NCBI GenBank assembly: GCA_030645475.1
Contig: JAUSMA010000060.1
Span: 248,001 to 312,000, forward strand
Length of the DNA stretch: 64,000 nucleotides
Reading direction: 5' to 3'
From: Nitrospirota bacterium
GTDB taxonomy: Bacteria; Nitrospirota; Nitrospiria; Nitrospirales; Nitrospiraceae
Shown: positions 39,899 to 47,843 of the stretch, in pieces
How positions within the stretch are numbered: position 1 is the first letter of the stretch
Layout of the letters: every line of letters starts with the position of its first letter
The notes under the pieces: model-generated
Seen by the model: only the letters and a program-made list of their open reading frames with translations
The model's database searches: none
Told to the model about the DNA's origin: nothing
Translations under genes and position numbers: made by a program

Positions 39899-40337
39899 CC
39901 ATATCCTCAGAAGTGAACGTGGCTTCACATTCATCGAGATCATGGTCGTGGTGGCTATTCTCGCGATCCTTGCCGCGTTGGTCGTTCCTCGCATCATGGG
40001 ACGAACGGATGATGCCAAACGCACGGCCACTAAGGTGCAGATTCGCAATATCGAAGGCGCCTTACAACTCTATAAACTCGACAACGGTGTCTATCCCTCA
40101 ACAGAACAAGGCTTAAAGGCTTTGGTCGAAAAACCTTCGGTCGGGGTGATCCCGAAAAAGTGGAAGCTCGGAGGTTATCTCCCGAAGCTGCCGGAAGACT
40201 CCTGGCAAAATCCATACAAATATTTGAGTCCCAGCCCGAAAGGCGATTACGAGATCATCTCCCTCGCCACTGATGGTGAAGTAGGCGGCGAAGGAATCAA
40301 TGCGGATATTACCAATTGGAATCTCGATAAGGACTAG
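39791..40337 (+). CDS. gspG: type II secretion major pseudopilin GspG (5' reading frame disrupted)
   Basis: The mature part is clear: prepilin motif ERGFTFIEIMVVVAILA, then the GspG body (TATKVQIRNIEGALQLYKLDNGVYPSTEQGLKAL shortened here to its ends, YKLDNGVYPSTEQG) to 40337. That frame is open only from 39828 and contains no ATG, GTG or TTG before the internal Met at 39942, which lies inside the motif. The ATG at 39791, with GGGAGGTG just upstream, is one base out of frame and stops at 39914-39916. Removing one 7-bp unit of the right arm joins the two frames without a stop, giving a leader of about 42 residues. Otherwise a sequencing error, a frameshift or a dead gene. Confidence 0.8.
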
Positions 40338-40340
40338 AAG

Positions 40341-40979
40341 ATGTGGCAAGAGGCGAGGGGCATGGGGCGAGGGATGTGCGAGAAACATCTGTTGGCTCCC
40401 CTCGCCTCACGCCACGTGCCTCATGCCTGCCTGGCTACGGCAGGGTTTACGATCCTGGAAATCATCCTTGTACTCTTTTTGCTTGTCGGCTTGCTGGGCA
40501 TCGTATTGCCTCGAATATCGCTGGAGGAAAACCTCGGCTCAGTGGGCCGGCGGATGGTCGGGACCGTGCGATCCCTTCAGGGCATGGCCATGTTGACCCA
40601 AAAAACGGTCCACCTGTACGTTGATCTGGATCGAGGAACCTATTGGCCGGTGATCCTGGATGGCAATCAAGAAAAAGTGCCGACCGACGCTACCTGGGCC
40701 ACGCCGTTGAACCTTCCCGACACCATTCGCTTTTCAGACATGCTGGCAAGTCAGGGGAAAAAAGAATCCGGCCGAGTCGACCTGTTTTTTTATCCTACCG
40801 GAAGGATCGATCCGATGACGATGCATCTGGCGGATAAGAACAACAATATTCTGGCCATTGCCATTGAGCCCGTCACAGGAGCCATCCGCATGAGCGATGA
40901 ACGGATCGAGCCCTCGAAGCCCCTCACCATTCCCGACCGTGTGAGACCATTACTTCAAACCGCGGTGGCAGTCAGATAA
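40341..40979 (+). CDS. gspH: type II secretion minor pseudopilin GspH with repeat-derived leader
   Basis: 212 residues. The prepilin peptidase site is ATAG before FTILEIILVLFLLVGL, so the leader is 35 residues long, far longer than the usual 6-10. Nearly all of that leader (40345-40427) is encoded by heptamer-repeat copy C. The body matches the GspH type, with a Trp/Tyr-rich middle (VHLYVDLDRGTYWPVIL) and a conserved FFYPTGRIDPM segment. AGGACT lies upstream of the ATG. The frame is currently intact. Confidence 0.85.
   Translation: MWQEARGMGRGMCEKHLLAPLASRHVPHACLATAGFTILEIILVLFLLVGLLGIVLPRISLEENLGSVGRRMVGTVRSLQGMAMLTQKTVHLYVDLDRGTYWPVILDGNQEKVPTDATWATPLNLPDTIRFSDMLASQGKKESGRVDLFFYPTGRIDPMTMHLADKNNNILAIAIEPVTGAIRMSDERIEPSKPLTIPDRVRPLLQTAVAVR
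40345..40427. repeat. paired heptamer-repeat element (copy C), inside the gspH leader
   Basis: Left arm 40345-40372 is four units of the pattern GGCRWGR (GGCAAGA, GGCGAGG, then GGCATGG, GGCGAGG). Right arm 40400-40427 is four units ending in GCC (CCTCGCC, TCACGCC, then ACGTGCC, TCATGCC). The core is 27 bp. The arms are complementary in pattern and are translated as part of GspH. Confidence 0.75.
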
Positions 40980-41021
40980 TGAGCCGACGGTGAGAGTGAC
41001 CGGGCACGCGTAGGATGCGCT

Positions 41022-41435
41022 ATGGGAAACGAACGAGGGTTTACGTTATTAGAAGTGCTGATCGCGCTCGGCATTCTGGCGTTGGCACTGCCGATCTTGC
41101 TGGGGCTCCGCAACTGGGACCTCGATCTCCATGCGAGGGCCAAGGAACTCACGACCGCCACGGTCCTCGCGCAGGAAAAGTTGATCGAGACGGAGCTGGG
41201 GATGCTGTTGCCACTCGGTGAGACGGGTGGAGAATTTCAATCGATCCCTCTGGGATCGCAAGCCACTGCCGAGACCACGAATCGACCGGCCAATTATCGG
41301 TGGAAACGAATTGTCGCACCCACGCCATTACCGATCGTACAGGAAGTGAAGATCCAGGTGTTGTGGCCACGAGGCGCCACAGAAGAAATGGTCGAGGTCA
41401 GTACCTATGTTTTTTCGGCAAACTCCCCCCAGTAG
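41022..41435 (+). CDS. gspI: type II secretion minor pseudopilin GspI
   Basis: 137 residues. A very short leader MGNERG precedes FTLLEVLIALGILALALPIL, the standard prepilin form, in contrast to the repeat-bearing leaders of GspG and GspH. The soluble part has a TTATVLAQEKLIETELG helix as in GspI. The 3' end overlaps gspJ by 29 bases. Confidence 0.92.
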   Translation: MGNERGFTLLEVLIALGILALALPILLGLRNWDLDLHARAKELTTATVLAQEKLIETELGMLLPLGETGGEFQSIPLGSQATAETTNRPANYRWKRIVAPTPLPIVQEVKIQVLWPRGATEEMVEVSTYVFSANSPQ

Positions 41436-42027
41436 TGAGGGCGGTTTCACTCTCATTGAAGTGCTGCTGGCCGTGTCTCTCGTCGCCATGATGGCGACCT
41501 TAGTCTTTGGATCGCTCTATGTCACGACCAGTGCGATCGATGCCGCAAGGGCAAGCTCGGCCAATGAACAGATTGTTCGAAGCACGTTACGCGTGATGAC
41601 CGATGAGTTGTCGGTCGGCGTGAGCCTGACGTCTGGTCCTTGGATGGGGATCAACGGCCAGCAGGATGGTCAACCGGCCGATTCAATCGCCTTTCTTACG
41701 ATGGGCCAGTTTCGAGGAGCGGAATCGACGAAAGATACCGAATTGGTTCGCATCGTTTATACCAGAGAAGGCGAACGCCTCCTTCGCTTTGTGCGGAGAA
41801 ACCTCTACGGACTGACAGATGAGTCGGTCGAGCAAGTCGAGCTCGCCAGCAAGGTCAAAGCCTTCAACGTGCGTTTCTATGACAGCAAGAACAATCTCTG
41901 GGTAGACGAGTGGGATGGTCGTGGACGATCGGGAACTCCGAAAGCCTTGTTGATCGAACTGACGCTACTGCAAGAGAATGCCGAACCTCAGACCGTCCGC
42001 CAATGGGTCGCGGTGGGGGCATCATGA
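41407..42027 (+). CDS. gspJ: type II secretion minor pseudopilin GspJ
   Basis: 206 residues. Leader MFFRQTPPSSEGG precedes FTLIEVLLAVSLVAMMATLV. The body has the GspJ features LRVMTDELSVGV and VKAFNVRFYDSKNNLWVDEW. It starts inside gspI, which implies coupled translation, and its stop overlaps the gspN start in an ATGA. Confidence 0.92.
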   Translation: MFFRQTPPSSEGGFTLIEVLLAVSLVAMMATLVFGSLYVTTSAIDAARASSANEQIVRSTLRVMTDELSVGVSLTSGPWMGINGQQDGQPADSIAFLTMGQFRGAESTKDTELVRIVYTREGERLLRFVRRNLYGLTDESVEQVELASKVKAFNVRFYDSKNNLWVDEWDGRGRSGTPKALLIELTLLQENAEPQTVRQWVAVGAS

Positions 42028-42926
42028 CGGTATGGCCCATCACCTGGCTTGAAACATCGAAACTGAAAGGCCCTCTGGGCTGGGGGTTGGCGACGCTAAC
42101 CGGCTTCATCCTCTCGCTGCTCCTGACATTTCCTTATGGCCCACTCCAGAGTCGTCTACTGGCTGAGTTTCATCGGGCGAGTGGATGGGAGGTGCGGGCC
42201 GCGGATTGGTCGGTGGGATTTCCCGCGTCCATTGAGTGGCGTGATGTTGTCCTCTCTGGCCCCACCATCGGGGCCATTCCACTTGAAGCCGTACGGACAA
42301 CAATTGGAGTCTTTCAGGCATTGTTCGGCCGCCTGGTGATAGACTATGTCGTGCAATTACCAGGAGCAGCCCAGGTGGGCGCCGGGCGAGCCACCGGATC
42401 TCTCACAGCGGCCTCGTGGGGCTTACGTGGTCCAGTTTCCGTTAAAGGTCATCTCCAGCAAATGGAACTTGCGACGGTCCTGAAACCCTACGTCAGCCAA
42501 GGAACCGCCCAGGGGGATTTCATGCATCGATGGGATAACACGCAAGACGCCACGGCTGCCCTCAAGGGTGACGGAACCGTGAAGATGGAGATCAAGGACC
42601 TTGTCGTCGATCGAGTCACTGCCGGCTCTGCGGCAATGCCCTCGCTAGCGCTCGGTCGCATACAGGCGTCGCTCACCTGCCATGATGGCGTCTGCGATGT
42701 GACGGAATTAAAGGGTGACGGTGTCGATGGATCGTTTACCGCTCAGGGGCATGTCACGTTGCGGCAGCCGCTTCAGCAGAGCCTTCTGGATCTGACGGTG
42801 ACGATCATTCCCGGTCCCGGGTTTGCGCAAAAAGCGGCAAGCCTGTCGTTACCGCCGTTTCAGCCCGGTGCCCCCTTAACGTTTAAACTGGCCGGGCCGA
42901 TCATGAATGCGAGAGTAGCGCTGTAA
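42024..42926 (+). CDS. gspN: type II secretion protein GspN
   Basis: 300 residues from the ATG at 42024. One N-terminal membrane helix (GLATLTGFILSLLLTFPYG) is followed by a long beta-rich periplasmic part (ASGWEVRAADWSVGFPASIEW, repeated strands to the end), as in the T2SSN family. Its role in secretion is accessory and poorly known. It is followed by a 104-bp gap before gspL. Confidence 0.8.
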   Translation: MTVWPITWLETSKLKGPLGWGLATLTGFILSLLLTFPYGPLQSRLLAEFHRASGWEVRAADWSVGFPASIEWRDVVLSGPTIGAIPLEAVRTTIGVFQALFGRLVIDYVVQLPGAAQVGAGRATGSLTAASWGLRGPVSVKGHLQQMELATVLKPYVSQGTAQGDFMHRWDNTQDATAALKGDGTVKMEIKDLVVDRVTAGSAAMPSLALGRIQASLTCHDGVCDVTELKGDGVDGSFTAQGHVTLRQPLQQSLLDLTVTIIPGPGFAQKAASLSLPPFQPGAPLTFKLAGPIMNARVAL

Positions 42927-43030
42927 GCACTCAGGGAAGTAGTTCTTTTCTCCTGTTCCCGAGCCTGGTACAGTACGGATAGTCTCGCGAGATATACGCA
43001 CGTTGTGAAGACATTGAGGAGTACAGGTCG

Positions 43031-44611
43031 TTGTCGATGATTGCTGAATGTGTCGGGCTCGATATCGGACAGACGGCCTTCAAGGCCGTGCGATTCCGAC
43101 GCCGCTTGAGCGGGCGTGAATCGGTAGAGTATTTCCACCGGCCTGTTCCCTATGGTCGACCGGAACAGATGGAGCCCGCGCATCGGGCGGGCATGCTCAG
43201 AGATTTTCTTTGGCAGCATGGCTTGTACGGCAGTGGAGAGATCGTCACGGCGCTCCCCTGCCAGGATGTATTTGTCCGAACCCTCTCCTTTCCCTTTCGC
43301 GATGCCTCCAAACTGGCGCAGGTAGTCCCCTTCGAAATGGAAAACCTGATTCCGATGCCCTTGGAAGACGTCACGGTCGGCAGTCTATTGTTGCCGGCGC
43401 GGGGATCCCAGGAAGGGACCGCAAAAGCCAAAGGGTCCGACGTCCTCGTCACCGCAGCGCCCAAAGAAAAAATCGCTGAACATATCCGGTTTATGGCCTC
43501 CGCCGATCTCAACCCCGCTGCGATCACCATTGACGGCATGGCCTTATTTTCGGTCAGCCAATTCCTCAAAGAGGAAGGGGCGCAAGTTCCAGGCGATATG
43601 GCGATTATCGATGTCGGGGCCTCGAAGACGACCTTGTGCCTGGTACATGAAGGTCGTCCGGTCCTGTTGCGGACTGTGCAATGGGGCGGGAATCATCTCA
43701 CGCATGCACTCGCCGTGCGTCATGCCTGCAGCTTCGCTGAAGCAGAACGACGAAAGCGAGCCATGGCCGTGAACGAGGTCGACGCCTGGCTCGAACCAGT
43801 CCTCAAAGAATTGCGCGTCTCTCTCCATGCCTACGAAGGCAGCGTCCATCAACGATTAACCCACTGCTGGGTATCGGGCGGCGGTTCAAAATTGAAAGAA
43901 CTGAGCGGGTACATGGCGCACCAACTGGGCCTGCAGCCTGTCGGGCCGCGACAAGGATTCGGATCGAGCTGTCCCCGCGCCTTTTCCATTGCATTCGGAT
44001 TGTCGATCCATCCGAATATCGTGCGGCCACGCTGGAAATCGAGGTTGGCCGGATCTGGTCTCGTCCTGGACTTTAAAGCCGGAAGCCAGGATGTATCGGC
44101 CACAGGAGAGGCCTCGAAGCAAGACCGCCGGTTGGCTTTGTGGGGCGGACTCGTCCTGGCCGTTCTGGGTCTGATGGATCTCTCCACGCGCGTGATGCTC
44201 AAAGATTCGACGGTCAAGGACCTCAAGCGGGGGCTCCAGACTCAATACGAGCAAACATTTGGTCCAGGCGCCAGCCCCGGCGAAGAATTAGATCAGGCTC
44301 GGTATCGAGTGTCACAAATAGAGAACGGCCTCTCGGTGGTCGACGGGAGTCGCTATAACGTGTTGGCCAGTCTTGCAGAACTGGTCAAGCATGTCCCGCC
44401 AGGAGTGCCATTGAAAGTGCGAGAACTCACGATCGACGGAGCCAGTATCCATCTGGAGGGGGAAACGACAACTTTCGATGCCGTCGAAAAGATCAAGCAG
44501 GCCTTCGCGGCAGTCGAGGGACTACATGACGTGTCCATTAGTGACACCCGTGTTGGGGCTGTACCGAACCAAGTCGTATTTCGACTGACCTATACGGTGC
44601 AACGGCCATGA
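43031..44611 (+). CDS. gspL: type II secretion protein GspL (PilM/PilN-like)
   Basis: 526 residues. The N-terminal 330 residues are an actin-like cytoplasmic domain (VGLDIGQTAFKAVRFRR, MAIIDVGASKTTLCLVHEG, HCWVSGGGSKLKEL) that docks GspE. A membrane helix (LALWGGLVLAVLGLMDLST) and a PilN-like periplasmic ferredoxin-like domain follow. I kept the TTG start at 43031 because GAGGAG lies nine bases upstream; an ATG stands at 43037. The stop overlaps gspM by 4 bases. Confidence 0.85.
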   Translation: MSMIAECVGLDIGQTAFKAVRFRRRLSGRESVEYFHRPVPYGRPEQMEPAHRAGMLRDFLWQHGLYGSGEIVTALPCQDVFVRTLSFPFRDASKLAQVVPFEMENLIPMPLEDVTVGSLLLPARGSQEGTAKAKGSDVLVTAAPKEKIAEHIRFMASADLNPAAITIDGMALFSVSQFLKEEGAQVPGDMAIIDVGASKTTLCLVHEGRPVLLRTVQWGGNHLTHALAVRHACSFAEAERRKRAMAVNEVDAWLEPVLKELRVSLHAYEGSVHQRLTHCWVSGGGSKLKELSGYMAHQLGLQPVGPRQGFGSSCPRAFSIAFGLSIHPNIVRPRWKSRLAGSGLVLDFKAGSQDVSATGEASKQDRRLALWGGLVLAVLGLMDLSTRVMLKDSTVKDLKRGLQTQYEQTFGPGASPGEELDQARYRVSQIENGLSVVDGSRYNVLASLAELVKHVPPGVPLKVRELTIDGASIHLEGETTTFDAVEKIKQAFAAVEGLHDVSISDTRVGAVPNQVVFRLTYTVQRP

Positions 44612-45156
44612 AACAGATGCTGAAAGAGCGGTGGCAGCATTTCTCGCAACGTGAGCGCATCATGGTGTCAGCCGGTGGAGCGGTGATTGTAGCAGTCCTC
44701 CTGTTCCTGCTGATCATCGATCCACTCACCGCGTCGATCGACAAACTCGACCGGCAGGCACGCCGGAAAGCGAAAGATAGCCAGGAGCTGGCGCTGGTAG
44801 CACAGGAATATCTGTCCAAGCAGGCGCGTATCGCCAAACTCGAGCAACGTATGCCGAAGCCGCCGGCGCAGTTTTCCCTGCTGGCGTTCATGGAAGAAGC
44901 GACGACGACGGCACAAATTCGCGATCGCATCGTCGGCATGCAGCCACAGGCTCCCCTGGTCGTCCAGGGCTATCAGGAAACCTCAGTCGACCTACGGCTC
45001 GACGGCGTCACGCTTCCCCAGATCCTCGCATTGCTCGTGGCCATTGAGCAGGCCCCCTACGACGTGCAGGTACACCATCTCCAGATGAAACCGAAATACG
45101 ACAATCCAGTCAATCTCGACGCGACGCTGAAAATCGTGACCTATGCCAAGGTCTGA
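44608..45156 (+). CDS. gspM: type II secretion protein GspM
   Basis: 182 residues. A short cytoplasmic N-terminus and one membrane helix (IMVSAGGAVIVAVLLFLLII) precede a coiled-coil segment and a periplasmic ferredoxin-like fold (VDLRLDGVTLPQILALLVAI). It partners GspL in the inner-membrane platform. It overlaps gspL by ATGA and gspK by 14 bases. Confidence 0.85.
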   Translation: MKQMLKERWQHFSQRERIMVSAGGAVIVAVLLFLLIIDPLTASIDKLDRQARRKAKDSQELALVAQEYLSKQARIAKLEQRMPKPPAQFSLLAFMEEATTTAQIRDRIVGMQPQAPLVVQGYQETSVDLRLDGVTLPQILALLVAIEQAPYDVQVHHLQMKPKYDNPVNLDATLKIVTYAKV

Positions 45157-46090
45157 TGAGCGTGGCATTGCCCTGCTGCTCACCCTCCTGGTTCTCACTC
45201 TCCTGGTTGCGCTGATTCTCGAGTTCGATGTCGAGGCGCGGCGTGAATACCGAGACGCCGCAGCATTTCGAGACAATTTTAAAGCGACCGTGCTCGCGCG
45301 TGCGGCGGTACAGGCTGCCCGTGGCGTGTTGCAGCAAGATTTCATCAAAGACAAGCAAACGGGAGAGTTCTTCGATGCCCCCACCGACATATGGGCCTTT
45401 CCCATCTCGAACTATGCCATCGGCGATGGAGTACTGAGCGCGCAAATCGAGGATGAACGGGGCAAACTCAACCTGAACGACTTAGCGGCCGGCGGAGATC
45501 TCATCGCCAAGAAGACCAAAGTTTTACGGTTCAAACGCCTCTTCGAACTCGTGCAGGTCAATCCGGATCTGGTGGACGCCATCGTCGATTGGGTGGATCA
45601 GGACGAGGTACCGGAAGCGTCCGGTGCAGAGGGCCCCTACTATCAAACCTTGCGCCCCTCCTACCGGGCGGCGAATGCTCCCTTGCAGACGCTCTTAGAG
45701 TTACGCCTGATCAAGGGAATCTCGCCCGAGATCATCCAGAAGATTTCAAAGCTGGTGACTGTCTATCCCCAAGAAGGAGAAAGCCGGGTGAATGTGAACA
45801 CAGCCGACCTTCTGGTGCTTCAGGCCCTCGATCCTCGTATCACGCAAGGCGTGGCGTCGGATATTATCCAAGCGCGTCCCTTCAAGACCATTCAGGACCT
45901 CGATCGCGTCAGTAGCTTCGAAGCAGTTGGAAAGGAACTCCGGCTCCAAAACCTGTACGACATCAAAAGCGATCTGTTCCTGGCCCGTATGGTCGTGAGC
46001 GTCAACGAAGTGACCAGGAATGCGACCGCGGTGCTTCAGCGCAATGCCAGCACAGGAACGAGCTCGGTGCTGTACTACCGCGTTTTATGA
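45143..46090 (+). CDS. gspK: type II secretion minor pseudopilin GspK
   Basis: 315 residues. Leader MPRSDERG precedes IALLLTLLVLTLLVALILEF, without the Glu at +5, as is normal for GspK. The large alpha domain follows (AQIEDERGKLNLNDLA, VDAIVDWVDQDEVPEASGAE, RVNVNTADLLVLQALDP). The position after gspM instead of between J and L is an unusual order. Confidence 0.93.
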   Translation: MPRSDERGIALLLTLLVLTLLVALILEFDVEARREYRDAAAFRDNFKATVLARAAVQAARGVLQQDFIKDKQTGEFFDAPTDIWAFPISNYAIGDGVLSAQIEDERGKLNLNDLAAGGDLIAKKTKVLRFKRLFELVQVNPDLVDAIVDWVDQDEVPEASGAEGPYYQTLRPSYRAANAPLQTLLELRLIKGISPEIIQKISKLVTVYPQEGESRVNVNTADLLVLQALDPRITQGVASDIIQARPFKTIQDLDRVSSFEAVGKELRLQNLYDIKSDLFLARMVVSVNEVTRNATAVLQRNASTGTSSVLYYRVL

Positions 46091-46184
46091 CGTCTGGAGC
46101 TTGCCTCATCGCCTGAACGGCACTCTCTGGTGCCCTCCCGATAGCCTCTTGAAAACGCCGACATAAACCTGATCCCCATCAAAA

Positions 46185-46213
46185 GTTAACAATTCTGTAA
46201 CACCGCTGTCACG
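46185..46213 (+). promoter_or_regulatory. PHO box upstream of the porin gene
   Basis: Three 7-bp half-sites GTTAACA (46185-46191), TGTAACA (46196-46202) and TGTCACG (46207-46213) separated by exactly 4 bp, the direct-repeat geometry of PhoB binding. A -10-like TTATCT follows at 46220. It is 89 bases from the porin start. Confidence 0.75.
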
Positions 46214-46302
46214 GATTCTTTATCTGTGTCCTGGATACTCCCTTGTGACAGGGCTGTGTTTTCATCGGCCCGCATGAGTCAAAAAACAAGGGAGAATGAA
46301 GC

Positions 46303-47814
46303 GTGCAGATCTGGCAATTTCCGCAACAATTGAAGGACAGAGGTGCGGTGTGTTCATGTGCCGTTTTGCGATCTGCCTCTATCGTGTGCCTGGTCCTCAG
46401 CTTGGGCACAATCAGTACCCTGACTGCAGTTGCGGCAGAACCGGACGTTATGGGACCTCACGGCGGTTTAATCGCCACACCTGTAGCCGACCCAAGCCAA
46501 CGGGCAGGTGCCGGCCAGCGCGTCACCATTGAAAGTACCAATCTCGAAAGTCTGCTATTGGAAAAGGGCGTCATCACCCAAGATGACTGGATTCGCCTGA
46601 AAGCGGAGGAAGAACGGCGCGTCTTCGAGCAGACGCCGGAAATGCAAATGGCTGGCAATCCCCGCTGGTATGAGCGCATCCGGATCAGCGGGTACACCCA
46701 GTTTCGTATCTCCGCCGGACCCACCGACGGCAAGATGAGCATCCCTCAGGGCGATAGCAACGCAACCCACCAGCCGCGCGAGTTCTACTTCCGGCGCATC
46801 CGCCTCGTGTTCCAGGGGCAGGTTTCAGAACGGCTGGCATTCTTTCTTCAGGGCGCGTTCGAGGGTGACCAAGGAACTCAAAATATGTTTAATAAGGAAA
46901 TTATCGATGCCTACGCCGACTACTACCTGACAAAAGACAAGATTCACCGGCTCCGGTTTGGTCAACACCGAGTGCCGAATTCCTTCGATACCTACCGCTC
47001 GAGCACAAATCGGCAGGAACTCGACCGGCATGAATCGATTCAAAGCGGAGCGCCGGGAGAGCGAGACCTCGGCATTGCGTATTACTGGAGTCCCAAAATC
47101 GCCCAAGAACGGTTTGCCCAATTAGCGGCCTATCACAATGGCCCTGGCGACTATGGCGTCTTCGGCGTCATGGTCTACAACGGGCAAGGTCGCAACAAAC
47201 AGGAAATGAACGGCGACAAGCATGTCGGCGCACGATTGGCCTACCCATTTGAACTGCCGAACGGGCGACTCTTGGAAACCGGCGTGATGGCCTTTCGCGG
47301 GATTTACTCAGTCAGCGGCGCCGGTTCACCCACCAGCACCAGTTCGGCAGCGAAGTGTCACGATGCTTTAAATAAGGAGGGGGGTTGCGACGTCAACGAT
47401 CAGCGCATCACTGCCTACCTATGGACGCCACCGCAACCTTGGGGACTACTTGCCGAGGGTACGATCGGACGCAATGCGAAGCGGAACGCGGGCAATAACA
47501 CCATTGAAGAATCGTCGCTCCGAGGCGGTTATGTGCAAGGGTACTATACCTGGCAATACTCGGATGTCGGCCAGCTCACCCCCTATGTGCGCTTCGGTGA
47601 ATATTATGGTGGAATCAAAGCAACCAGTGGCGCGCCAGACGGCCAATCGCGAACTTGGAACTTCGGTCTGGTCTGGGAACCGGATACCCACTGGAGGTTT
47701 GTCACCGAACTCATGTTAAAAGATGGCCTCAACGAGACTCTGGTGCGCAATCAGGTGCAGGATCAATACGATGCCTCCTTGTTGCGATTCCAGGCTCAGT
47801 TCTTCTTTAATTAA
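46303..47814 (+). CDS. outer-membrane porin, phosphate-selective porin O/P type
   Basis: 503 residues. A signal peptide (VCLVLSLGTISTLTAVAA) is followed by a short coiled-coil segment (NLESLLLEKGVITQDDWIRL) and a 16-strand-type beta barrel ending in Phe-Asn (RFQAQFFFN). The RRIRLVFQGQVSERLAFFLQ and YYLTKDKIHRLRFGQHRVPN segments match the OprO/OprP family. A GTG start at 46303 has GGGAG ten bases upstream. The PHO box upstream supports a role in phosphate or polyphosphate uptake. Confidence 0.88.
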   Translation: MQIWQFPQQLKDRGAVCSCAVLRSASIVCLVLSLGTISTLTAVAAEPDVMGPHGGLIATPVADPSQRAGAGQRVTIESTNLESLLLEKGVITQDDWIRLKAEEERRVFEQTPEMQMAGNPRWYERIRISGYTQFRISAGPTDGKMSIPQGDSNATHQPREFYFRRIRLVFQGQVSERLAFFLQGAFEGDQGTQNMFNKEIIDAYADYYLTKDKIHRLRFGQHRVPNSFDTYRSSTNRQELDRHESIQSGAPGERDLGIAYYWSPKIAQERFAQLAAYHNGPGDYGVFGVMVYNGQGRNKQEMNGDKHVGARLAYPFELPNGRLLETGVMAFRGIYSVSGAGSPTSTSSAAKCHDALNKEGGCDVNDQRITAYLWTPPQPWGLLAEGTIGRNAKRNAGNNTIEESSLRGGYVQGYYTWQYSDVGQLTPYVRFGEYYGGIKATSGAPDGQSRTWNFGLVWEPDTHWRFVTELMLKDGLNETLVRNQVQDQYDASLLRFQAQFFFN

Positions 47815-47843
47815 TGGAACCATCTTTATCGATAAGAGAGGAT

